A stretch of DNA of 64,000 nt from Pectinophora gossypiella (GCF_024362695.1 NW_026063240.1:1302001-1366000); one strand, 5' to 3'; positions 11,458-23,100 are shown, numbered from the stretch's first letter. Translations and numbers: made by a program. Notes: a model not told the origin generated them from the sequence alone.

Positions 11458-12569
11458 CTAGATTTCGCGTGGTGCGCTCGCAGCAAGCTGCTCGCGTGTC
11501 CTGTATTAGTTCAAAGCTTTGTTTAGAATTTGACCAAGACTTAAATAGGTCTCGTGAAATCAAAAAAGTTCTAGGTGCTATAGTTTTGCGAGGCCGTGGG
11601 GTGTCTCCCTGATGCGGAGCAGTTTTCCAAGATGACGTTCCGATCACACCCCTATACATCATTTTTACACCCGAGACATTTTCTGGAAAACCAAAAAAAT
11701 ATATGGCGGCCATCTTGTTTTTCGGCCATTTTGTTTTTTTTTCACCGGTGATAAAATTTGACTAAGATTTAAAAAGGTTTCGTGAAAACAAAAAAGTTCC
11801 AGGTGCGATAGTTTTCCCAGGCCGTAGGGTGTCTCCCTAATGCGGAGCAGTTTTGAAGATCAAGAAGCATTTACATACTTCACATGACCTTCCGATTACA
11901 ACCCCATACATCATTTTTACCTCCGAGACATTTTCTGGAAAAACAAAATTTTGTATGGCGGCCATCTTGTTTTTCCGCCATTTTGTTTTTTTTTCACAGG
12001 CGATAAAATTTGACTAAGATTTAAATAGGTCTAGTGGAAAAAGAATAGTTCCAGGTGTGATAGTTTTGCCAGGCCGTAGGGTGTCTCCCTGATGCGGAGC
12101 AGTTTCTGAAGATCAAGAAGTATTTCCATACTCGACAAGACACTCCGATTACATTCCCGTACATCATTTTTACCTCCGAGACATTTTCTGGAAAAACAAT
12201 TTTTTGAATGGCGGCCATCTTGTTTTTCCGCCATTTTGATTTTTTTTCACCGGTGATTGAATTTGACCAAGATTTAGATAGGTCTTGTAAAAAAGATTCG
12301 TTCCAGGTGCGATAGTTTTGCCAGACTGTAGGGTGTCTCCCTGATGCGGAGCAGTTTTACAAGATCTGGAAGTTTTCCCATACTCACCGGGAGGTCCCGA
12401 TCACACCCCCCATACATCATTTTTACCCCCCGACGCTCCTTCTGGGAGAACAACCCTGTCAGTGAGTCAGTGAGTCAGTGAGTCAGTCAGTAAGTACATG
12501 GGTTTGTAGCTATATATAATATAATAATAATAATAATAATATAATAATAAAAATAAATAATAATAATAA
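11458..12569 (-). mobile_element. Helitron-like element, copy 7 (first family)
   Basis: Same family as the 1-7772 array: CTAGATTTCGCGTGG hairpin start at 11458, internal units at 11703, 11957 and 12209, GTCA/GTGA microsatellite near 12457-12495, GTAGCTATATATA, then a long (ATA)n linker. It is separated from the main array by the two other Helitron-type elements, which therefore landed in the (ATA)n linker between copies. Confidence 0.65.
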
Positions 12570-12705
12570 CTAGATGGTGCTAAGTGCGCTCGCTGCTAAA
12601 GCAGCTTCGCGGGCGTTGTATGTGGATTGACGTTTTCGTATAGTTTGTTTCGCATCACAGATTTGTAATAACTATTAAGACAGACACAAAAAGAAATAAA
12701 AAAAA
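12570..12705 (-). mobile_element. Helitron-like 3' end, third family
   Basis: CTAGATGGTGCTAAGTGCG followed by a hairpin with GCTGC-TAAA-GCAGC at its core. The layout is that of the other CTAG ends but the sequence differs, so this is a third family entering the same (ATA)n linker. The extent to the right is unclear; a LINE-derived segment follows within 100-200 bp. Confidence 0.5.
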
Positions 12706-12764
12706 TGTGTAGCATATTGTTGGTTTATTTTATGTTATCAAAAAATAAAAATATAACATTATAT

Positions 12765-12895
12765 TCTCTCTCTCTCCCTTGCATTGTTCCCATATGGTGG
12801 TGGGGTCTTTTTTCCGAGTCTTTTTCTTCCACTTCGCTCTGTTGGATGTATCGTCTGCGGAAACATTGCAGGAACAAAGATCTTCTTTGATGACA
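12765..12895 (-). pseudogene. RTE-type LINE 3'-end fragment
   Basis: On the minus strand this encodes a short degenerate C-terminus similar to that at 24354-24575 (a DLC-CNVS-DD-S-RAKWK pattern) and ends in a (GAGA)n tail, on the plus strand TCTCTCTCTC at about 12765-12777. The same tail and coding context occur at 24326-24500, so both belong to one RTE-like family. Only the last ~130 bp survives. Confidence 0.6.
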
Positions 12896-13880
12896 TCTGC
12901 TTCTTTGCCTTCTGTATTTCCTGTTAAAAATAAAATAATATTAATTTATTTATAATAACGTATAGATATAATATCCTTTTCTTAGTCGATAGCGATACGT
13001 TTTTGCCAAAGTGGTCGTGGTCGTCATGTAACGTACCTAAATTCTTGTCACTATTGATTGCTGGCTGTCACACTGCTGCATTCATTTGAATGAGCGGCCA
13101 ACATCAGGCTTGGTTTACATAATACTATTGTATTAATGATCTCCTATGCAGTTTTTTGCCTTCTGCATTTCCTGTAAATAAAATATATAATTAAATATTA
13201 TATGTAATTTATTTTCCTTAGTCGATAGCAATACGTTTTTGCCAAAATAGTTGTGGTCGTCATGTAACGTACCTCGATATCTTGTTACTTTTGATTGCTG
13301 GCTGTCACACTGCTGCATTCATTGAAGGAGCTGGCAACATCAGGTTTGGTTTATATAATACTTTTGTATTAATGATCTCCTACGCAGTTTTTTGCCTTCT
13401 GCATTTCCTGTAAATAAAATATATAATTTATTTTCCTTAGTCGATAGCGATACGTTTTTGCTAAAATAGTCGTGGTCGTCATGAAACGTACCTCGATATC
13501 TTCTTGTAACTTTTGATTGTTGGCTGTCACACTGCTGCATTCATTGAAGGGGCTGCTGACTTCAGGCTTGGTCAATTTTATTCTATTGCAATCATGAACT
13601 CCTACACAGTTTATTGCCATCTGCATTTCCTGTAAATAAAATATATATATATATATTTTTTTCCTTAGTCTATAGCGATACGTTTTTGCCAAAGTGGTCG
13701 TGATCGTCATTTAACGTACCTCGATATCTTGTTACTTTTGATTGCTAGCTGTCACACTGCTGCATTCATTGAAATAGGTGCCAACATCAGGCTTGGTAGT
13801 ACTATTGTATTAAAATCTCCTACGCAGTTTTTAGCATTGTGCATTTCCTGTTAAAAAAAATAATAATGTTAATTTATTTA
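12896..13880 (-). repeat. 219-236-bp tandem repeats with exon-like modules
   Basis: Repeats recognised by TTAGTCGATAGCGATACG at about 12982, 13218, 13437 and 13665 (spacing 236, 219, 228). On the minus strand each has a pyrimidine-rich ACAG acceptor-like site, a 128-138-nt segment and a consensus donor-like GAG/GTACGT, then an ~84-110-nt intron-like spacer. The copy at 13492-13629 is open for 46 codons; the others carry stops. This may be tandemly duplicated exons of a broken gene, or a satellite that happens to carry splice-like signals. The protein is not recognised. Confidence 0.55.
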
Positions 13881-13932
13881 ACGAAGAGGAGGGCATTTTT
13901 CTGGTAAAGACTTCACTAAATATACTCCATTT

Positions 13933-14256
13933 ATGGATTTATTTACAGCGGTGATTCACAACAATAGCTCTCTTTCAGATGTGCAGAAGCTTTTCTATTT
14001 GCGGAAATATCTAACAGATGATGCCTTGTCAGTCATTGTTAATTTGCCTTTGGTAAATAAATCTTATAAAGAAGCAATTGGTCTCCTGAAACAACGATAT
14101 GACAACAAAGCAAGGCTTATCATGAATCACATAAATATTATTTTACAATTGCCAATTGCAATTGCTCTTTTTGCGAAAATGCAAGCCATGGACTCCATGC
14201 ATGTCCTAAATTTAAAACGGCTTCTATACAAGACCGTGAACAGTTTGTCCAATTGA
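13933..14256 (+). pseudogene. BEL gag fragment, truncated
   Basis: Encodes the middle of a BEL/Pao gag: an MDLFTAVIHNN start followed by the LSDVQKLFYLRKYL and YKEAIGLLKQRY blocks typical of the retrotransposon gag_DUF1759 region. The upstream ~155 codons present in the minus-strand copy (27063-27776) are missing here because the element begins at 13896. The frame then shifts before the Cys-rich nucleocapsid-like segment, which continues in the next frame. Non-functional fragment; the same frameshift is present in the other arm. Confidence 0.85.
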
Positions 14257-14876
14257 AAAAATTGTGCACAATATGTTTAAAATGTCACACTGGAAAATGT
14301 CGATTTTCTTTTCAGTGCAAGACTTGTAAAGCTGGGCACAATTCTCTTCTGCATAAAGACAATTCTGATTGCAATTCAAAAAATACAGTTGCATTGCATT
14401 CAACCAACTCATCAATGAGTATATTATTACCTACTATCAAGGTGAAATTAATTACCTATCGGGGCTCAGAGCTATGTGTCAGAGCGCTTCTTGACTCAGG
14501 AAGTCAAGCTTCTTTTATAACCTCATCCCTTGTTGCTAAACTGGGATTAAATCCTAAATGTCATAACACCAATATTATTGGCATAGGAAACAAAAGCAAT
14601 AAAATGACAAAATTGGTTGATGTGACCATTCACTCTCCAGTAAATGATGTGCAGTTGGACATTTCATGTCACGTTGTAGGTTCCATCACATCTGATCTGC
14701 CACAGCAAACCGTTGATGTTTCCAATCTAAATATTCCATTGAACATTCAGTTGTCTGATCCTGATTTCAACATTCCAGCTGAGATTTCCATTCTTTTAGG
14801 TGCTGACATCTATTTCAACATTTTACAGAATGGACAGGTGAAGGTTGGGGACGGTTGGTGGAAATATTCAATGTAA
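14253..14876 (+). pseudogene. BEL zinc-knuckle and aspartic protease segment
   Basis: The N-terminus carries a Cys/His cluster (CTICLKCHTGKC, then CKTCKAGH) of the BEL nucleocapsid type. Residues ~70-90 hold the protease active-site block LLDSGSQASFI followed by the SLVAKLGL element, as in BEL/Pao peptidase A17-type domains. The ATG at 14253 is only the first in this frame: homologous Cys-rich sequence continues upstream, so the true protein is joined to gag and is now frame-broken. It ends at a stop just where RT-frame sequence takes over, indicating a second lesion. Identical 207-codon ORF at 26443-27066. Confidence 0.85.
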
Positions 14877-17004
14877 ATCACATGATAATGATGCTTTAGT
14901 CTCCAACTTGGCAATTTGTGACACTAGAAAACTAGAAAATGTGATGGAACAATTTTGGCTTTCTGAGAGTGCTCCTCAGTCTGCATCAACGCCCACTAAA
15001 GAATTTCAGAAGGCTGAGAAATGTTTTCAGGACACTATAATACTTGAAGATAATAAATTACATGTTGATATGCCTTTGATTTCAAAAGTGGACGAGTTGC
15101 AGCTTGGGGATTCATTCTCAGTGGCACTACAACGATTTTTAACACTGGAAAGAAAATTTAAACGTAACCCTTTGTATTTGGAAAAATATAAAAATTTCAT
15201 CGAAGAGTATATTGCATTGGGGCATGCTAAGATTGTTGATCTGAGCGACTATGATATCCTAAATGGACATGTTTACTTTCTGGCTCACCATGCAGTCTTT
15301 AATGAGGAAAGCTTAACCACCAAATTACGTGTTGTGTTTGATGGAAGCATGAAGTCCAAGCTTGGCATATCACTGAATGATGTCATGTTGAACGGTCCAA
15401 TGGTCCAAAGTGAGCTATTCGATATCCTACTCTTATGGAGGACTTTCATATATTCACTTACATGTGACATTCAAAAAATGTTTCGTAGTGTCTTTATCAA
15501 TCCACACCAAAGATGTCTTCAAAATATTCTGTGGCGTGACAATGTAAACAAGCCTATCAGTTGTTTACAGCTCCAAACCGTGACTTATGGTCTGAAGGCT
15601 TCTACCTTCTTGGCTACCCGCTGCCTGATTGAATTGACTCAACGATTCGGTGATCAATATCCACTCGCCACTCAAGCTATATTGCAAAGCACTTATGTCG
15701 ATGATGTCATCTGTGGATCTGATGATACTTCAGAGCTTCTTCAACTCAAAAATGAGCTTATTGCACTTCTGAAAAAGGGTGGCTTCACACTACACAAGTG
15801 GTGCAGCAACTTTTCTCCAGTGATCGACGATCTCCCCAATGACCATAAGTACTTTGAAAAGTTGGACATCAATACCAACAATATAGTTAAAACACTTGGG
15901 TTAAAATGTGATATTTTAAATGACACCTTGACATTTTCTTGTCCAATGATTAACAATGATGATATTCAAACCAAAAGGAAAGTTCTGAGTTTCATTGGCA
16001 AGATGTTTGACCCACTCGGCCTGATAGGGCCCATAATTGTTGTGGCCAAACTTTATATGCAAACCCTATGGTCATTGAAAATAGACTGGGATGCAATTTT
16101 GCCCCAAGAACAACTCAAAATTTGGAATAGTTTTCTGAACAACTTAACTTCAATGGGTACGATTAGTGTACCAAGATGTGTAAATTCACGTACAGTGGTC
16201 ATTGTGGAGCTTGTCGGATACGCAGACGCTTCCATGAAAGCATTCGGATGTTGCCTCTACCTAAGGATAGTTAACTCTGATGGCACAGTCTCTGTTAACT
16301 TGTTGTGCTCTAAGTCCCGCATCGCCCCATTGAATAAGTCTATCACCATTCCAAAGTTGGAGTTAAACAGTGCTCTTCTTCTCGCGCAGGTTGCGCACAG
16401 AGTTCAAAATATTTTAAAAGGTAGATTCCCTACTCTTTCTGTCTACTTATACAGTGATTCTCAAATAACACTTGCTTGGATCAAGTCTTCAAACTTAAAA
16501 TCTAACCCCTATGTGGTTAATAGAGTCAATCAAATAAAACAATTGACTAATGACACTATGTGGTCTTATGTCAGCACCACTCAAAACCCTGCTGATCTGC
16601 TCTCCAGGGGATGTGATCCACACAAGCTGGAATCAAATGCACAATGGTGGCATGGCCCCAAGAACTTATCAGATAAAGATTTTCAACACTCTATAAGTGA
16701 AATACAATTTCCCATTCCATCCTCTCATGAGGTCGAATTGGTGGCCAATGTCTGTGATGTCAATGAACCCACTTGTAACTCTAGCAAAGATGACACATTT
16801 CCATACAATTTTCTTGATAAATATTCTGACTTTCATAAATTACAAAGAGTTGTTGCCTACATTTACAGATTCTATAATAATTGCAAGAAAAATACTAACA
16901 AAAACAGTGATTCATTGACACCACAGGAGATACATAATGCTACATTAGTGATTATTCGTACTACTCAAAAAAGATATTTCTCTAAGGAAATAGATCATCA
17001 TCAA
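14845..17004 (+). pseudogene. BEL pol: reverse transcriptase, RNase H, start of integrase
   Basis: A ~720-codon open stretch. RT: LTCDIQKMF (motif A Asp), the YGLKAS region, then YVDDVICG (catalytic YVDD), followed by the LHKWCSN thumb segment. The DPLGLIGP block is a BEL hallmark. RNase H: YADASMKAFG, PKLELNSALLL, YSDSQITLAWI and NPADLLSRG supply the acidic residues. The last ~60 codons resemble the N-terminal part of BEL integrase but stop at the junction with the RTE LINE near 17004. No ATG lies at the beginning (the frame opens with TTG), as expected for an internal part of a polyprotein. Cannot make integrase, so not autonomous. Confidence 0.85.
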
Positions 17005-17005
17005 T

Positions 17006-17836
17006 TTAAGAGCCACGCTCTTGTCGGTGTAGCATTTTCCATTCCAGTCTATCAAAGGCCAATTCCTTGACTTCCCTATAAGACACGACGTTAACCTTTT
17101 CTTTAATCTGTTCCATGTAAGCTCTTCTTGGTCTTCCCCTTCCTCTCTTTCCTTCTAGCTTTCCTTCTATGATGTTTTTAATGAATTCGTCGTGTCTTAT
17201 TAGGTGTCCAATCATCTTGCCTCTTCTGTCCTCAATAATTCTCAGTATTTGTCTCTTTTCCCTTACTCTTACTAGCACTTCCTCATTTGTAACCCTTTCT
17301 GTCCAACTTATTCTTTCCATCCTCCTCCAACACCACATTTCAAAGGCCTCGAGTCTCTCTCTGTCCTTCTGTGTCAGTGTCCAAGTTTCACATCCATAGA
17401 GGGCTATACTCCATACGAAGGTTTTGACACATCTTTTTCTGATAGGTTTGGCAATCCTAGCCTTGAATATGCACCCTTTGTTATGGAAAGCTTGTTTTGC
17501 CATTGCTATTCTGGTTTTAACGTCTAAAGTACATCTTGAGTCATTCGTTATTATGCTGCCTAGATACTTAAAGTTATTTACATTTTCAATCGGGATATTA
17601 TTTAACTTAATTATTTGGCTGTCTATTTTTGGAGTTTTGGAAATTGTTAGAATTTTGGTTTTACTTATATTAATTTTAAGGTCGTATTTTTCAAAAACTG
17701 TGTTCATTGTGTTAAGTAGGGTTTCTAGGTCTTCTTTATTACTGGCCAGTGCCGCAATATCGTCTGCAAATCTGATACTAATTATATTCTGTCCATTTAT
17801 TGTTTTTCCGTTACTGATTTTAGCTATTTCCTTCAT
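17006..17836 (-). pseudogene. RTE ORF2, C-terminal half
   Basis: Minus-strand frame of ~276 codons with the RT catalytic FADD box (IRFADDIAALAS), the thumb region YLGSIITND and the long RTE C-terminal part: LYGCETWTL, EAFEMWCWRRMERISW, GKRGRGRPRRAY and the FDRLEW terminal block. The sequence upstream of its ATG (to ~17890) still encodes the QGCSLSPLIFN motif, so the ATG is internal. The ending near the BEL junction is close to the normal RTE C-terminus. Separated from the N-terminal half by a deletion and frame change near 17890. Confidence 0.75.
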
Positions 17837-17889
17837 GGCACCCTCTATGAAAATGTTAAATATTAGTGGAGATAAGGAACAGCCCTGTC

Positions 17890-18553
17890 TTACACCTTGC
17901 TTAAATCCAATCTCCTGTCAATTATCAGTCTTAAAGCTAATATTGCTTCTCTTGTACCTTTCTTTTCCCTGAACCCATACTGGTCATCTCCCAGACATCC
18001 CTCAGCTTTAGGTCTCAGTCGGTTTTGAATGATTTTAAGTAAAATTTTTGAAGCCTGTGATATTATGCTCAGTGTCCGGTGTTCTTCGCATTTCAAAGTA
18101 TTTGGTTTTTTTGGTAATGCCAAAGTTTTACTAACTTGAAAGTCTGTTGGTATTTTGCCAGTTGTATACATTAGATTGATTAATTCGTAAATTTCGTTCA
18201 AAACTAAGGGGTTTGCAGATTTTAGCAATTCTATAAACAACTTGTCGTCTCCGGCCGCTTTTTTATTTTTTAAACTGTTTAAAGCTTTATCAAATTCCTC
18301 TCTCAAGATGTCCGGGCCACGATCATTCTCTTCCACCTCTTGTTCATCCTCTATATCGTCCTCGGTTAGTCTATCTCCCTGATATAATCCTTCTATGTAT
18401 CTCTTCCATCTGTTAGCTATATCCTCATTATCAATCAAAATCTTTCCATCCTCATCTAGTATTGCTGTACTTCTTGTCTTTTTCTTCCTATTTAAACTTT
18501 TTATTATGTTATATGCTAGATCCATTTTACCTGCTTTCATATAATGCTCAACG
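17890..18553 (-). pseudogene. RTE ORF2, N-terminal RT fragment
   Basis: Encodes the linker preceding RT (RWKRYIEGLY, then DILREEFDKALNSLKNKKAAGDD) and RT motifs 1-3 (HRTLSIISQASKILLK, DDQYGFREKKGTREAI). It then joins directly to sequence of the later QGCSLSP motif. The block that should lie between, with the first catalytic Asp of RT, is absent. The deletion makes the enzyme inactive whatever its frame. Confidence 0.75.
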
Positions 18554-19620
18554 AGCATTATGTATCTCCTGTGGTGTCAATGAATCACTGTTTTTGTTAG
18601 TATTTTTCTTGCAATTATTATAGAATCTGTAAATGTAGGCAACAACTCTTTGTAATTTATGAAAGTCAGAATATTTATCAAGAAAATTGTATGGAAATGT
18701 GTCATCTTTGCTAGAGTTACAAGTGGGTTCATTGACATCACAGACATTGGCCACCAATTCGACCTCATGAGAGGATGGAATGGGAAATTGTATTTCACTT
18801 ATAGAGTGTTGAAAATCTTTATCTGATAAGTTCTTGGGGCCATGCCACCATTGTGCATTTGATTCCAGCTTGTGTGGATCACATCCCCTGGAGAGCAGAT
18901 CAGCAGGGTTTTGAGTGGTGCTGACATAAGACCACATAGTGTCATTAGTCAATTGTTTTATTTGATTGACTCTATTAACCACATAGGGGTTAGATTTTAA
19001 GTTTGAAGACTTGATCCAAGCAAGTGTTATTTGAGAATCACTGTATAAGTAGACAGAAAGAGTAGGGAATCTACCTTTTAAAATATTTTGAACTCTGTGC
19101 GCAACCTGCGCGAGAAGAAGAGCACTGTTTAACTCCAACTTTGGAATGGTGATAGACTTATTCAATGGGGCGATGCGGGACTTAGAGCACAACAAGTTAA
19201 CAGAGACTGTGCCATCAGAGTTAACTATCCTTAGGTAGAGGCAACATCCGAATGCTTTCATAGAAGCGTCTGCGTATCCGACAAGCTCCACAATGACCAC
19301 TGTACGTGAATTTACACATCTTGGTACACTAATCGTACCCATTGAAGTTAAGTTGTTCAGAAAACTATTCCAAATTTTGAGTTGTTCTTGGGGCAAAATT
19401 GCATCCCAGTCTATTTTCAATGACCATAGGGTTTGCATATAAAGTTTGGCCACAACAATTATGGGCCCTATCAGGCCGAGTGGGTCAAACATCTTGCCAA
19501 TGAAACTCAGAACTTTCCTTTTGGTTTGAATATCATCATTGTTAATCATTGGACAAGAAAATGTCAAGGTGTCATTTAAAATATCACATTTTAACCCAAG
19601 TGTTTTAACTATATTGTTGG
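18554..19620 (-). pseudogene. BEL pol C-terminal part: RT connection and RNase H
   Basis: Minus-strand open frame carrying CPMINNDDIQTKRK, the BEL DPLGLIGP block, the RNase H residues YADASMKAFG, PKLELN, YSDSQITLAW and NPADLLSRG, and the start of the integrase region, with the same sequence as codons ~360-700 of the plus-strand copy. It is separated from the rest of pol by the 5.8-kb gypsy insertion. It ends at the RTE LINE junction, 60 codons earlier than the plus-strand arm. Confidence 0.85.
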
Positions 19621-19764
19621 TGTTATGTCTTCAATAAAACGCCGGAATTAATTAATCCGTTTATTATTGGGAAAACACAGTCTAGAGCCTTTTTAGCGGC
19701 ATAACGAGAGAGCGAGACAGACAACCAGAGTGACCGAAAGGGAAAGCAATTCGGATACACAACA
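19621..19764 (-). repeat. Gypsy 3' LTR
   Basis: 144 bp, plus-strand ends TGTTATGTCTTC and GGATACACAACA. Identical by eye to 25296-25439. Preceded by GTTGG, the left copy of the target-site duplication. Confidence 0.95.
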
Positions 19765-20137
19765 CTCTCCACCGCTTTAGTTTCAAGACTTCACTCGAAA
19801 GCTATTAATCGGGTTAAGTCTTGAAACTCCACGAGCTTCGAATCCTAAATTTAAATAATAAAATAAGTAATAAAGATGAGTTTAAACAAAATACATAGTG
19901 TTCCTGCTTTCTCCTTCTCCCCTTACAATCTTATTTATACATCTATTAAAACTTAAAAATACTCTGGCTTACATTTGTTCTCTCCTTTTACATGCAAAGT
20001 ATTTTTTTATTTTTCCTACATTACTTAATATTATACACTACTTATTAAAGTATAATTATACACTACTTATTAAAGTATAATAACATGTATAGTTCTTGGC
20101 ATCATGCACAGCATACATCCTAAGGAAGTCCTACGAA
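19765..20137 (-). other. Gypsy 3' untranslated region and polypurine tract
   Basis: Between the pol stop and the 3' LTR. The stretch next to the LTR reads, on the minus strand, AAGCGGTGGAGAG, fitting a polypurine tract for plus-strand priming (19765-19777). Near 20034-20083 an AT-rich ~25-bp segment containing TATACACTACTTATTAAAG is present twice in tandem. No ORF. Confidence 0.7.
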
Positions 20138-23100
20138 CTAACTGTTACTACACTTCAACATTTGGTTAACATGTCTTTTCCAAATACATTTATCAACATC
20201 TACATTATAAGTGGTTTCTGGTACAGATTCATCCACAATTATTCCTTGAACCCATGGCTTTGCACCCTTCCGATAGTCCCTGACCATCACTTTCTCTCCA
20301 ATATCAAATTTAACTTTCCTTGTATTTACTGAGTTGTTATAATGTTTTTCTAACATATCATATAATTTTTCAGTGACTGCCGGGGGTCTCAACAATGAAA
20401 ATCTATTTCTTAATTCTCTTCCCAACATTAGTTTTGCTGGGCTTATTCCAGTAATATTATGTGACATGCTTCTGTAATCAAAAAGGAATAAATTTACAGC
20501 ACATGTGAGAGGGTGTCCACTCTCTTTTATCTTTGTTACATGTGTTTTGAAAGTTTCCACAAATCTTTCAGCAGCTCCATTAGTAGCTGGATGGTATGGC
20601 GGTGAGAAAGTATGTTTTACATTGATGTCATTACAATAATTTTCAAACTCTTGGCTTGTAAATGTTGGTCCATTGTCAGTTACCAAGTGGTTTGGATAGC
20701 CAAATCGCGAGAAGACATACTTTAGCACTGCTATTGTTCGGCATGCTGTAATGCTTGACATTTCAAATACCTCTGGCCACTTAGAGTAACTGTCAACGAT
20801 TACCAAGTACATTTTATTATAAAATGGTCCTAAGAAATCAGCATGTATGCGATACCACGCAGAAGGCGGGGCCGGCCATAACTTTAATGGTGCTTTGCTG
20901 GGGTTTTTATGATTACTTAAGCAAATTATACAATTAGTTGTAATTTTCTCTATTTCGGTGTCTAAGTTAGGGAACCAGAAAAACGACCGCGCTTGTTGTT
21001 TCATACGAACTATACCGAAATGACTCTCATGCAACTCAGATAAAACAGACTCTCTTAATACTGATGGTATAATGATCCTATGGCTCCAAAATAGACAGTT
21101 TCTATCCACACTAAGTTCATTCCTTTTATTATAATATGGTAACAATTCCTTACCTAACATTCTTTTCTCTGGCCACCCATCCACAGTATATCGTAAAACA
21201 GTTGATAAAGTTACGTCCTTTTGTGTTTCCAATTGAATAACTTTCCAATCTAATTTTTTTATGTTTGAATTTTTAATATAAAATATATTACTTATGTTAC
21301 CATTTAAACAAATTGGATGATAATCTATTTTTTCTGTGTTTATATTTATGTTGGAGCGAGACAAGAAATCTGCTGGATTTATATTTGTTTTGATATGTTT
21401 TATTTTGTAATTAAATGCTGATAAGAATATAGCATAATGCTGTAACCGCTTGGCTGCCATTTTGGGAATTCCCTTGGTGGAACCAAATATTCTGACCAAA
21501 GCAGCATTATCTGTTTCAAGCTCAAAAGTGCGTCCATAAGTATAGTTGTAAAATTTGGTTACAGCAAAGATAATTGCCATTGCCTCTTTATCTATTGTTG
21601 AATATTTTAATTCTGTTGAATTTAACTTCTTACTTGCATATGCAATAGGTCTTATTACACCACTTTCATCTCTATTTGAAAGCACAGCCCCCAATGCTGT
21701 ATGTGAAGCGTCACAAGTCAAAATTAGAGGCAAGTTTGGATCATAATGCCACAGGTTTTGGACGGATGCCAATTTTTGTTTAATTAAGTTAAATGCGTCG
21801 TTACATTCTTTAGTCCAGTTAAATTTATTTTGTTTTGTACACTCGTGTAAAGGTGTAATAATTTTTGCCATATTTTTAAGAAATCTTCCATAATAATTTA
21901 CTTTCCCTAGGAATGATTTTAGCATGGTAATGTTTTTAGGTGCCTCTGTCTTCAATAGTGGTTCTAAGTTTTTTTTTATTACACTGATTTCTCTATTTGT
22001 TATTTTAAAACCAAAAACTTCAATACTTTTTTTAAAAAAATTACATTTTTCCAGTTTTAATTTCAATCCTGATTCCTTTAGTTTTGACAGTACTTCAAAT
22101 AATGTATCCTTTGTTTCTTTTAATGATTTTCCTACTACATAAATGTTATCAATAAACACTATTGTATTTGGAATATTAGCCAGCTTATTGCTCATTAAAC
22201 GTTGAAATGATCCTGGGCCAGTACTTACTCCAAATGGTAAGTATTGATACATATATGTTCCTTCTTCTGTTACAATTGTTGTTAATTTTTGAGATTCTAT
22301 ATCTAATGGAGCTTGTAAATAAGCCTCCTTTAGGTCGAGTTCGCAGAAATACTGTCCATGCTTAAGTGTATCAAAAATTTCATCAATGTGTGGTAATGGA
22401 TAATGATCCACTTCTAAGTGTGGATTTAAAGTTACTTTATAATCACCACATAATCTTACAGATCCATCTGGTTTTAAGATAGGGACTACCGGTGTTCCCC
22501 ACTGACTATACTCAACTGGTACAATTCTTCCATTATCAAGTAATCGTGAAATTTCTGATTTTACCTTGGTTTTTAAAGCAAATGGGGTGCGACGCACTGG
22601 CAGACACTTGGGCTTAGCATCTGGTTTCAATTTTAATTTAATTGCTTCACCTTTGAAGTCTCCCCAGCCCGGACTAAATACATCTGCGAACTCTTCCCTT
22701 ACATGTTGTTCTGCTTCTGAAACAGTTTTGTCACATTCATTATTAGTATTAACAGCATTCATATTTAAAAAATTTGGTGGCCAAAGTTTAAATTCATTCA
22801 ACCAGTCTCGTCCAAGAATCCGTGGTACACTGTTATTTCCTATAAATACATTCAATGTTCTAATAAGATTTCCAAATTGTACCTTTACATTTTTTAATAT
22901 ACCTATTGGTTGAGATATACTTTGATCAAAATTTCTAAACTTAACTTTACATTCTGTGATTTCTTTGTGATTTAAGAAATTTAATTTATCTTTTAATGGA
23001 ATTACAGTTACGTCTGAACCTGTGTCTAACTGAAAATCAAGAGGTTGTCCTTCAACATTCAAAGTCATGTAATGAGGTGGTGTCCTACTTACATTTACAG

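Larger units (their letters stand above)
13896..17004 (+). mobile_element. BEL/Pao retrotransposon, plus-strand arm (truncated)
   Basis: A 5'-truncated BEL/Pao element lacking LTR and the first half of gag, reading gag, protease, RT, RNase H and the start of integrase before breaking off near 17004. 13896-16941 matches the reverse complement of 18554-19620 plus 25445-27423 with no length difference and only one substitution noticed by eye (near 16236, silent). It therefore forms one arm of a large inverted duplication. Reading-frame breaks are shared by both arms. Confidence 0.85.
17005..18553 (-). mobile_element. RTE-clade LINE, 5'-truncated and internally deleted
   Basis: Sits between the two BEL arms. 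On the minus strand it begins inside the region between endonuclease and RT and runs to near the ORF2 end at the BEL junction. The protein resembles RTE/BovB-type ORF2: the HRTLSIISQASKILLKIIQNR and DDQYGFREKKGTREAILALR blocks, then a VRQGCSLSPLIFN block, FADDIAALAS, YLGSIIT, LYGCETWTL and GHLIRHDEF. No target duplication is obvious, because the BEL arms end at different BEL positions on the two sides. Confidence 0.75.

Noticed and set aside
22140..22160. Sequencing error as the cause of FIDN in the gypsy RT
   Set aside because: Cannot be excluded, but the surrounding 1,075-codon frame is otherwise uninterrupted, so I kept the observation as seen.
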